Shown here: positions 54,901 through 64,000 of the stretch, piece by piece
How the letters are laid out: every line of letters begins with the position of its first letter
How positions within the stretch are numbered: position 1 is the stretch's first letter
Origin: Alligator mississippiensis
Taxonomy: Eukaryota; Chordata; Crocodylia; Alligatoridae
Assembly (NCBI RefSeq): GCF_030867095.1
Contig: NC_081832.1
Span: 61,365,444-61,429,443 of the forward strand
Reading direction: 5' to 3'
Length of the DNA stretch: 64,000 nt
Program-made: the position numbers and the translations under genes
Notes under the pieces: model-generated
Seen by the model: only the letters and a program-made list of their open reading frames with translations
Database searches by the model: none
Told to the model about the DNA's origin: nothing

Positions 54901-56342
54901 AAGCAACCTGCTGTGATCTGACTACGTCTCCAAGTGGCCAAACTTAATGATATTTATAGTCTGTCCTGCCTACAATCCACTAAAGGGCACAGCCACGCAA
55001 TTCTGTAACACATTAAGGAATCATCCCCAAATGGCATTAATCCATTCTAGTGTCTAATCTATTAAGAGGCTTTTGTTCTTGAGTGAGCTGTAAATCGTTG
55101 GCCATCGCTAATACAATTATAATCTGGCTACTCAGTTTGGAAAGCCTTTTGCATGGAAGTATGGCATCTTCATGGTTGCTGCTAATGTTTTCCATGAAAA
55201 ATGTGCTGGCAAGGAAAGCTAAACTGGCATCTACAGCTTTGCCCTCCACTTTGGAGATGTGTCACATTTCCAGTAACCCTGAGGTGTTGGTGTAGGAATC
55301 CCTGACCAAAGGGGCAAGAGGTTGGAGTAGGAATTCCAAAACGTGGGAGAGGGCAAGAGGCGTCTCGCTGTTCAGCAGAGATCAGGCCAACAGATGAAGG
55401 AGCAGTGCTAGCTAAAGGAATGCTGGAAAGTTGGTTGCTATGACTGAACTTTGAAGGGTGATGGCAAAAATCAGAAGAATCCTAGGATATTGGTAGAGAA
55501 ATGCTAATTTCCCTAGGGTGAGCAGCAAAAATCTGGCTATTGACTGCAGCTCTGTGTTGAAACATTTTTTTCTCAAATTGCTTAAAATCAAGAGCTGTGA
55601 ACTATTGAACAATGAAACAAAATAAAAATTCCAAACTCCTCTTTTTAGAAACAAAATACTGCATAGTTCTTCCAGCTACGTCAGCTCCTTGCTATGACAG
55701 CTATCTCATCCTGCTGGCAAGTTCATGCATCTGGAACTGCCCCTGATCCTAACTGCAGTTGAAAACTGTAAACAAACATGAAGACAGGATTTAGACCTTT
55801 AGCTTGCTCCAGATGGGCCTCCAGGTATGAGGATCTGGGCTGGGTGGGATTCGCCTGTGTGAGTATAAAAAAAAAACAAAATTGCCTGTATGTTGTTGCC
55901 AAGGAAATGCCGTCCTGCTTCCTACAGTTCTGTGCAGTGGGGACCTCCAACGAGGTTCTTGGTGGGTTCTGCCGTGTCTGTGTGTGCCCTGTCTGTTGGA
56001 AACAGCATAATGTAATGTAGACTCTGTCCTGTTGTTTCTTGTGAAATGTCTTGCATGATGAGCACATAACAAATGAAGACTATGTGACAGGCTACCTTGG
56101 GAATGAAACTGTGGTTAGCAAAGCCCCTAGGCAGCTCCGTGCAGCTGCTGGAGTGGTGAATACATGTGGCAGCACAGAGAACTAGTGAGAGCCAGCTATT
56201 TTGGAAGGGCAAGTAGGTAAAGCAGGTTTAACTCAAAAGGAAGTCCCATCCTTTCCCATCTCATGGAGAGCTTCCCCTTTTAGAAATATTTTAGGCCTTT
56301 TATTTGTACATGACTTTAATCCCTTTCTCCTTGTTTTTCTAG

Positions 56343-56391
56343 ATCATGATCGAGTTTTGTCCTGGTGGAGCAGTGGATGCCATTATGCTAG
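56343..56391 (+). CDS. STK10: STK10 coding exon 3 (hinge, GGAVD segment)
   Basis: A short 49-bp exon: 16 codons (residues 108-123) plus the first base of Glu124. It encodes IMIEFCPGGAVDAIML, the beta-5 strand, hinge and start of alpha-D. EFCPGGAVD is characteristic of STK10 and SLK. The acceptor is preceded by a strong pyrimidine tract (ctttctccttgtttttctag) and the donor is G|GTGAGT. It follows directly from LW at the end of exon 2 in the family protein. It is too short to show up by ORF length and was found from the expected motif. Intron 3 follows and is 6,478 bp. Confidence 0.94.
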
Positions 56392-56691
56392 GTGAGTGCA
56401 GCAAATTGTTTTGACTAGAGACAGATAACTCGGCACCCCACAAACTGCAGAGCAGTTCTTACCTCCTTGCATAAAGCTCCTCTGCTTTTCTTATCAGTAG
56501 ACTTTCCATCCTCCTGCAATTCCTAGCGTGTGGCTTCCTGCAAGACTCCTGTCAGATTATTCTTTTCTGTATAACTTCTACCAGAAACCCTGCTGTAACC
56601 TTAACAGTGGAGCAGCTACTTCTCTTCCATTGCTTGTGCATTGTTCACATTTAACCTGAAGGTGTGGTTACCTCTATGCATCCCTTTAGTT

Positions 56692-57216
56692 CAGGGGTGA
56701 GCAAAATATGTGGACCAGATATGACCCACAAAGGGATTTTATCTGACCTGCGGCATGTCCTTTAGTCCCACCCAGCCCAGATGCAGGGGGTAGCTGGGAC
56801 CATAACATGTGTACCAAGTCCCTCCGCCCTCAAGCACAAAGCAGGGCTGGAGCGGTAGCCAGACACTTCCCAGCACCAGCAGCTCCTTCTGGCTGCTGCC
56901 GCTGCCATACCTGGCCCCACTGCCTGGGCACCCCAGGCTGTCTGCCTTGTACCCACGGGGGCAGGACCTGCGTGGGCAGGGAAGATGGGATTGAGCCACA
57001 GGCAGCTAGAGAGCAGTGTTTGGGCGCAGGATGGGCAGGCGGGGCCAGGACCATGGGGAGCTAACAATGTGGGGTCGAGGCCCTGGGGCAGAGCCATGCT
57101 CTGCTCCCTGCATGGCCCTGTGACAGTGGGGTGAGGGAGGATGCTGTCCTGGCCTGTGACAGCTCACCCCAAGTCCCTATTCAGGGCCCTCAGGCCCAAA
57201 TAATTGGCGCACCCTG
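56692..57216. mobile_element. hAT-type element, 525 bp, with TSD
   Basis: The left end is CAGGGGTGAGCAAAAT and the right end AATTGGCGCACCCTG, imperfect TIRs of the same family as 392-578. The flanks ctttagtt and ccttagct match at 6 of 8 positions. The interior is GC-rich and non-coding. Confidence 0.8.
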
Positions 57217-57248
57217 CCTTAGCTCCTGTTTCATTCTGTAGTCTAAAT

Positions 57249-57436
57249 TAGGGCAGTCCAACTGGTGACCTGTCAGCAGTTAACATGTGGCCTTTGCAGC
57301 CACTTCTTGCACTGCTGACTTATGCCAGGGATAGGGAGGCTGCACGCAGCCAGCAGTATCCGGGGTTGGAGGGGGTCACCCCTGCAGCATGTGGCCCCCA
57401 TGTTATGCAGCGCCTGGCCAAAGTGGGACAGCCCTG
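57249..57436. mobile_element. hAT-type MITE, 188 bp, with TSD
   Basis: The left end is TAGGGCAGTCCAACTGG and the right end CAAAGTGGGACAGCCCTG. The flanks gtctaaat and gtctgaac match at 6 of 8 positions. It lies 32 bp from the previous hAT element. Confidence 0.75.
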
Positions 57437-58591
57437 GTCTGAACATTGCTGAGATAGATGAGCAAGGCAAAGAGGGAAATCAGTGTCTGAGCTTTATGAC
57501 ACTCCAAATGCTTCTCTGCCTCTGGCAAGTCTTTTATGGGGCTCCATTTACGCCACAGGCTGACCTGTACATTGGCTATGGAAATCCTTTAGTGTATACA
57601 AGTGAAAATAAAGGGCCTGGGCAATTAAATCTGGCTGTCGGTGACAAGGATTCTCTCAAGTCTCCACTGGACCACCTCCTTCCTGCACATGGTCTCAGCA
57701 GTCCCTTTTAAAGAGCAAGTAAAGAGCAAACTGAGACTAGTTTTAATTCCAGGAATCTTCTTCTCCCTCCAAGTTTTGATTCTCTCTCACCTAAGGAGAC
57801 CTGGCCTTGAAAGTAGGTTGATGTTGGCTCGAGCAATGCAATGCTTCCTAGCATCCGTTGTTGGTGTCGCAGCCCCATTGTTACTGAGCACCATACAACT
57901 GTGTATGAGGACACAGTCCCTCCCATAGAGTCAACAGTAGCATGTCTGGGCTCTGCCCACCTGGAGACTGTGGGGCCAGGTCAGACGTGTGGCATGGGTC
58001 AGTCTTTCCCTTGGCTTTTTTGAAATTTCATGAAGGTCCAGCTGCTTCTCTCTCTCAAAGGTCCCAAGTCAAGAGTTGTCACTTCCAGGTCCAAGAGGCC
58101 AAATTAGAAACATAATTTGTTAACTGTGGCGTCCTGCAGCAATGTCCAAGCTACTACACTTAACAGTAATCATGGTGTCATGGTGATTTCTTCTTCACTG
58201 TAAAGCATCTGTCATGGCGCTGGGGGAGGAAGCGGGCTTGTTGTGGTTGAGCTGTTCTGTAAATGGTAGGTGCCAGTCCAGTACAGGTATCATTACCATC
58301 AAGGGACATCAGGTCTCCTGGAACTCGACACTTCTGTGCAGCTGGGCAAGATATCATATATCTTTGGTAAGAAAATCCTACTTTAGAAAGGGCTGATTTC
58401 AAATGGGTGTAACGCAAGCCAAACTGCTAGCCGTAGAAGCCAATGGCTGGCAAATCTTCCAGTTCTTTGGCTACTAAAATAGGGGAATAATTAATAGGCA
58501 GTGGGGCATCAGAAAAGGCTACAGTCCATGTTGATAAATTAATCCCAGCAGTGTCTGATTTAGAGTTACTAAACAGTAAAGCAGGTCTGAA

Positions 58592-58609
58592 GGGGGGGGG
58601 GGGGGGGGG
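58592..58609. repeat. Poly-G tract (18 bp)
   Basis: 18 consecutive G, then AGGG. Likely length-unstable. Confidence 0.95.
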
Positions 58610-59372
58610 AGGGTGAAAGTCGCAGCGACTTGCATTTTCTTTTTAAATGATGTCTGCCCAGCTGTACATTTAAAAGCCTTGCTTTTGCCAGAAACTCTGC
58701 TGAGGGGAACTGAAAATCATCAGCTTTCCTAACGCAAGTGAAATCACTGTAGGGAAGAGGGGGAGGTGGAAAAGCAGGGAGAGAAACAAACAGAACGGCT
58801 GAACCAGCATCTTTCCCTGATTCTGCGATTAAGTTCTTTGCTTTGAATGAATGGCTGTCCTACATACCGTAAGCTTACTGTAGTCCTTTAGTCTCTGCCT
58901 CCTTTCACACGCAGTAGGTTATTCTGGCTACTCGAAGCACATCTGATCTGGTTCCTGCGTTGTTCGGTGGGCACAAAGGGAGGATTTGGTACACAGGCTG
59001 GGTGGGCAGAGGCTTTTACCTCTTCTCACTGTTCTGAGATGTTGCCTTGAGCAAAGGTCATAGAGTGAGGATGATCTCCTTTTGGGGGATCACAGGAGCA
59101 TAACCTTGGTTCTCAGTCATCCCAGCAAGTTGTAGGAACACAAGGTACCAAAACTGGGTAGCTAACATATACTAATTGTCTGCAGGCCTCTTGTCACTGG
59201 CACCCCACAAGTCTTTTGTGTGCCCCCGTTGTGGGGAGCTTTATCAAAGGCCCTGCTTGAGGTAGGGATTTCAGTTGGCTTTCCCTTAAGCTAGGTCTAT
59301 ACTACATTTTTGCTGACATCCAAGTTTCATTTTGAGTGTGAAAAGAGTTGTTCATCTAACAACCATAACCGT

Positions 59373-62245
59373 TAGGCCTGTGTGAGTAGGCAGCTATTCA
59401 ATCTGGCTTCAGATCCTGCTGCTTCGGATGCCAGTGATCTGATCTGGAGCTCCAGATCGGGTTCCTGCTTCGATCCGGCCAAAGCGGCTCTGAAGCTTCG
59501 GAGCCGCCTCAGAGATCTGGCCATAGGGTATAATGGGGAATCAGTGAAATATCTATAACGTTGTTGTTTTCTGTTTGATTTGGATGAAACCTGCAGGGGT
59601 GGTAGCTTCTGCTGAAAGCGTGAAGCCTGCCAAGTTTCAAGAAGATTGGTGTAGGGCTTCAGGGGGAACTGCACCTCAAGTTGCTGATGGGCAAAACTCA
59701 TGACATGAGTCACACAGTGTGTTAAGTTGCAGCGGGCTGAAAACTGCAGGGGTGGTGGCCCCTGGTGAGGCCACGAAGCCTGCCAAGTTTCAAGAAGATA
59801 CGTGCAGGGGTTTTGGGGGAACTGCACCTCAAGCTTCCGACAAGCAAAACTCATGACATAGATTCATAGATGTTAGGGTCGGAAGGGACCTCAATAGATC
59901 ATCGAGTCCGACCCCCTGCATAGTGAAGAGTGCTGGGTTTAGATGACCCCAGCTAGATGCATATCCAACCTCCTTTTGAAGACCCCCAGGGTAGGGGAGA
60001 GCACCACCTCCCTTGGGAGCCCGTTCCAGACCTTGGCCACTCGAACTGTGAAGAAGTTCTTCCTAATGTCCAATCTAAATCTGCTCTCTGCTAGCTTGTG
60101 GCCATTGTTTCTTGTAACCCCCGGGGGCGCCTTGGTGAATAAAACCTCACCCATTCCCTTCTGTGCCCCCGTGATGAACTTATAGGCAGCCACGACGTCG
60201 CCTCTCAACCTTCTCTTGCGGAGGCTGAAAAGGTCCAGGTTCTCTAGTCTCTCCTTGTAGGGCTTGGTCTGCAAGCCCTTAATCATACGAGTGGCCCTTC
60301 TCTGGACCCTCTCCAGGTTATCTGCATCCCTCTTGAAGTGCGGTGCCCAGAATTGCATGCAGTACTCCAACTGCGGTCTGACCAGCGCCCGATAGAGGGG
60401 AAGTATCACCTCCTTGGATCTATTCGTCATGCATCTGCTGATGCACGATAAAGTGCCATTAGCTTTTCTGATGGCTTCGTCACACTGCTGACTCATGTTC
60501 ATCTTGGAGTCCACTTGGACTCCAAGATCCCTTTCCACTTCCGTGCCACCCAGCAGGTCATTTCCTAGGCCGTAGGTGTGCTGGACATTTTTCCTCCCTA
60601 GGTGCAGCACTTTGCGTTTCTCCTTGTTGAAGGAGTGACCCTGTGTGTGTTAAGGTGCAGCAGGGTGAAAGCTGCAGGCTGGTGGCACTATGAAGCCTTC
60701 CAGCTGTCAAGGAGATTGGTGCAGGGGTTCTGGGGCCCTGCACCCCTAGCTGCTGACAGGCAAAACTCGTGACATGGGTGCTTGTGCAACTGTCTCTGTC
60801 TTGGGGGAGTTGACTGCCTGTATTGATTATTTCCTCTCCTTAGTCTGTGGTTTTGTAGGTGTTAATTGTTGCTAATTAACTGATTACATTAGCTAGGTAC
60901 TGTGTATTGAGCTGGTCCCTGAGTGAATCATGCTTGATTTGGTAATGGTAACACAGTAGCTTAGCAGCCAGGCCTGCAGTAGTGTCTCCCCCCCCGACCC
61001 CAAGACAAGCACCCATGTCATGAGTTTTGCCTATCAGCAGCAAGAGGTGCAGGGCCCCAGAACCCAGAAGCCCTGCACTGATCTCCTCGACAGCCGGCAG
61101 GCATTGTGGACTCAGCAGGGGCTGCCATCCCTGCAGCTTTCACCCTGCAGCACCTTAACATACACAGTCACCCACGTGACGAGTTTTGTTTGTCTGCAGT
61201 TTGAGGTGCAGTCCCTCGCAAACCCCTGCACTGATCTTCTTCAAACTTGGCAGGCTTTGTGGCCTCACCAAGGGCCACCAGCCCTGCAGTTTTCACCCCC
61301 CTGTGGTGTAACACATACACATGACGTGAGTTTTGCTTTCAAGAATTTGGGGTGCAGTTCCCCCCAAACCCCTGCACAGATCTTCTTGAAACTTGGCAGG
61401 CTTCATGCTCTCAGCAGAGACTACAATCCCTGCAAGCTTCATGCAAATTCGACAAAAAACAACAGAGTTATAGATATTTAATTGCTTCCCCATTATACCC
61501 CATGGCCGGATCTCCGAAGCAGCTCCGAAGCTTTTCCGAAGCACTTTGGAAGCTCTGAACTGCTTCGGAAAGCCTAACAAAGCCAGTGCCTCGATCTGGA
61601 CATGCTGCTATGGACACCAAAGCATCCGAAGCTTCTCCAGATCTGAAGCTCTGGCCAAAGCCTTGCACAGCCCTAATACATAGATTGCTAAGATCAGTGT
61701 ATGGTGAGAGGGGATCTGATAGAGTTTGGGCTTTCTAAGTACTGCTGTAATGCAAATAATGGACTGTACCCAGTTTGGGATATTAGCTACTCTCATTACT
61801 CCTCTATGACTGAGCTGCTTGCTTAAAGGCCATTCTTTAAGGGTGATCTTGTGCGGTACTGATTAATACAGTTCTGAAGACGCTTGAATCTCTACCAATT
61901 AATTGCAGAATAGTAGAGTAAGTCACAGAGCACTGCGTTACTTAGTAAAGTGTCTATCTGAGATGGGCGCAAGGTATTAAATCCAGATCCCACTTCCTCA
62001 AAGCATGCATAGAAACAGTGTTGAGCAGGATTGAGGAATCCAGAGCCCCTGCAAGTTTCATCCATATCGACACAAAACAACAAAGTTATAGGTATTTAAT
62101 TGATTCCCCATTATACCCTACGGCCGGATCTCCGAGGCGGCTCCGAACTGGTTTGGAAAGGCTAACGAAGCCAGCACTTCAATCTAGATATGCTGTTCGG
62201 ACATGGAAGCATCCTAAGCACAGTCCGAAGCTTCGCACAGCCCTA
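59373..62245. mobile_element. Composite foldback hAT-like element with long repeat-bearing arms
   Basis: The left end reads TAGGCCTGTGTGAG. The outer right end, in reverse complement, reads TAGGGCTGTGCGAAGC. The flanks ataaccgt (59365-59372) and ataaccat (62246-62253) match at 7 of 8 positions. Each arm carries about three copies of a 143-159 bp unit marked by gcaaaactcatgac or its complement. The arms are inverted around a unique spacer at about 60785-61003. A second complete right end lies at 61675 (gccttgcacagcccta), so the right terminus is present twice, separated by about 365 bp of other DNA. A CR1 sits in the left arm (59860-60632). No transposase frame was found, so the element is non-autonomous. 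Confidence 0.75.
59860..60632 (-). mobile_element. CR1 LINE 3' fragment nested in the foldback element
   Basis: A 223-codon intact minus-strand frame (59939-60610) encodes the C-terminal CR1 ORF2, with VERDLGVQVDSKMNMSQQCD, LPLYRALVRPQLEYC and RRLRGDVVAAYKFITG. The 3' end faces left (gattcatagatgttaggg). It interrupts a repeat unit between catgacat (59852-59859) and gagtgacc (60633 on). No TSD was seen. The unbroken frame suggests a younger insertion than the 4390-7340 copy. Confidence 0.92.
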
Positions 62246-62869
62246 ATAACCATGCTTGCAAAAATCCCTGTGTGGACATCACTTAAACCAGCAGAAGACT
62301 TTTGGTAAAGCTTGTGGTTGGGGAGGCCGTTTAATTACACTGGCAAAAGAAGAAAAGCTGGGATAAGCTGTCATGTCGTTTCTTCCCCCATGCTAGTATA
62401 GCCTTTAGCCCCAGAGAGTGGAGGAAGGCAAACCCAGCGCTGATTTATTTTTTTTGCCTCTTGCAGGCAGAATTTAAGTCTATTGTCTTCAAAGTGCTCC
62501 AAAAATGAGTCCTCACATCCAGTGCTTTAGGGGGAGGGAAGAGAATCAGCATCTCAGTCAGGAGCCTGAGAAATTTTCATATCATGTTCACTGCTCCAGT
62601 GCCACATGACCCACATCTCTGTCTCTGAGGGGTGCTAATCAAACACCAATTCTGAAGACGTGGAAGTATTGGACTGCAAGTGCCGCCTCTGGGAACAAGC
62701 TTTCCAAATAGCATGGGGCTAGTGACCTGTCCCACTGATCTGACATATATGTGGTGCCTACAGTCTGTTGTACAGCCTTGGGAATTCAGGCTGTATTTGT
62801 TACTCTTGTGTAGTCATATTTAGAAACCATTCTAATCTGCACTTGGTTTACCTGGTGGGTTTTCCTTAG

Positions 62870-63019
62870 AGTTGGATCGAGGCCTGACGGAACCCCAGAT
62901 TCAAGTGATTTGCCGCCAGATGTTGGAGGCCCTAATCTACCTCCATGGTAAAAGGATCATCCACCGTGACTTGAAGGCCGGCAATGTGCTCCTGACCCAG
63001 GATGGCGACATCAAACTCG
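62870..63019 (+). CDS. STK10: STK10 coding exon 4 (catalytic loop)
   Basis: 150 bp: two bases completing Glu124, 49 codons (residues 125-173), and the first base of codon 174, expected to be the Ala before DFG. The acceptor is ttttccttag and the donor is G|GTGAGC. The sequence includes [20 protein letters not shown] and then [20 protein letters not shown] with catalytic Asp157, Lys159 and Asn162 is intact, so nothing argues against an active kinase. The exon ends at QDGDIKL. The next exon, carrying DFG and the activation segment, is outside the window. Confidence 0.95.
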
Positions 63020-64000
63020 GTGAGCTTTTTAGCCCAAGAGAAAACAGCGTGTCCTTGCATAAAAACGGGTGCTGGGATGTCACGGAGAGGATGGGCGTGT
63101 ATCAGCGGTCTGTTCCATATGTGCTGGGTGCGTCATATGATTTGGTGTGGTTTACACCTGCTGCGAAGTAGCTTTACCTCTGAGTGGTTTGTATTAAACA
63201 TATGGCAACTGTACACAGCTGTCTGATAAGCCACGTGCACAAGAGCCCTGGCTGTCAGCTGTGTAAAAGCAAAACTTCAGGTTGACATTCTCTCAAGGGA
63301 AAAATATTCCTCCATGGTTTCCAGAGCAGAGTTTTATAAGAATCTTTCATCCTCCAACACTGCTTGACATCTCTTAAAGCAGAGGTGTCAAACTCACTTG
63401 GCTTCATGTGCTGGATCTGGACTGCAGGACTTCCTGTGGTCTGGACAGCTTGCAAGCAGCACCAATGACATCCCCGCAACTGCTGGAGCTGTTATTTCAG
63501 AACCCAGAACTTAGCATCATTGCTGCTCATCTTTTCTTTTCTCTTGTCACCAACTTTAGTCACTCCTGGGTTTGGTGGCAGATAAGGTGAGCGAGAGGGA
63601 TGGAGAGTAGCGCTGAACTCCCTGGGTTCTGGAGCTGTGCTGAAACAGCAGCTCCAGTAGCTGCAGAGATTAACACCTCTGTGGAGGGACTCGGGCAGCT
63701 ATGGTGACAAGCCCACATGCTGAACCTGGCCTGCAGAGGTGTGTGGTCCAGCCCCAGGAGCCAGATTGGGCTCACAGGCTGTTTGACACCCCCGCCCTTA
63801 AACTATTGGCTAGTGAACAAAAGAGAAACTTGCTGTCACTGTGCAGAACACAATTTTGGAAGGTAAAATATGCTGTGAGAGTAGGTGACCTGTTTAATCT
63901 GGGGTGCTGTCTTAATAGCTGCCAGGACTGGCATATGGTTTTTTTTACCACCTACTGGCATGAACGGGGAGAAGAGAAGGATGTGATTAGAAGGAGCGAA
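63020..64000 (+). other. STK10: STK10 intron 4, partial
   Basis: Begins with the donor gtgagc and runs off the right edge. It contains one hAT element and no other recognised feature. Confidence 0.9.
63380..63794. mobile_element. hAT-type element, about 415 bp
   Basis: The left end is CAGAGGTGTCAAAC and the right end GTTTGACACCCCCG, the same family as 51638-51951. The flanks tcttaaag and ccttaaac align as a degraded TSD if a one-base slip in the terminal C run is allowed. Confidence 0.78.

Larger units (their letters stand above)
56392..62869 (+). other. STK10: STK10 intron 3 (6.5 kb)
   Basis: Donor gtgagt at 56392 and acceptor AG at 62868-62869. More than half of the intron is transposon: two hAT elements and the composite foldback element with its nested CR1. 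No alternative exon can be supported. Confidence 0.88.

Noticed and set aside
59287..59330. Possible MITE end (taggtctatactac)
   Set aside because: Only one end seen and no partner before the foldback element.
62872..63171. Read-through of STK10 exon 4 into intron 4 as an alternative C-terminus
   Set aside because: A consensus donor follows codon 173, and the continuation has no similarity to a kinase.

Overview
The window is vertebrate nuclear DNA with large introns, consensus GT/AG splice sites and a CpG-island promoter. Its interspersed repeats are mainly CR1 LINE fragments and short hAT-type DNA transposons with 8-bp target-site duplications, plus faint old MIR-like SINEs. That mix, and especially the CAGGGGTGGGCAAA and TAGGGCTGTGC hAT families, suggests a non-avian reptile, most likely a crocodilian. 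The species call is inference from repeat style.

Only two protein-coding genes can be supported. At the left edge, minus strand, is one internal exon of EFCAB9 (131-279), which carries a complete EF-hand loop. On the plus strand from 11406 to the right edge lies the 5' part of STK10 (LOK), a STE20-family serine/threonine kinase. Its first four coding exons are 11406-11561, 29078-29242, 56343-56391 and 62870-63019. They join in frame into residues 1-173 plus the first base of codon 174, covering the kinase N-lobe, hinge and catalytic loop. The DFG motif, the rest of the C-lobe and the coiled-coil tail lie beyond the window. From memory of the human map, EFCAB9 and STK10 are also divergent neighbours there, so the synteny supports both calls.

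Layout. 1-280: EFCAB9 exon and flanking intron. 280-11160: EFCAB9 intron or intergenic DNA with a hAT MITE (392-578), a CR1 3' fragment (about 1072-1885), a long dead CR1 (about 4390-7340) and a possible solo LTR (about 7923-8657). 11160-11960: CpG island with GC boxes, a CCAAT box and STK10 exon 1. 11562-29077: intron 1 (17.5 kb), repeat-poor. 29243-56342: intron 2 (27.1 kb), with several hAT elements, a GC-rich TIR-bounded block (43626-45440), a GT microsatellite and homopolymer runs. 56392-62869: intron 3 (6.5 kb), with two hAT elements and a large composite foldback hAT (59373-62245) that contains a nested CR1. 63020-64000: start of intron 4 with another hAT element.

I found no RNA gene, CRISPR array or clearly new gene system. 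The most interesting structure is the composite foldback element in intron 3. It has arms of about 150-bp repeated units, a duplicated right end, a nested CR1 in its left arm, and outer flanks that match in 7 of 8 bases. Other points worth checking are the divergent gene pair, the promoter palindrome with repeated TGGAACG motifs, and two isolated palindromes inside introns.
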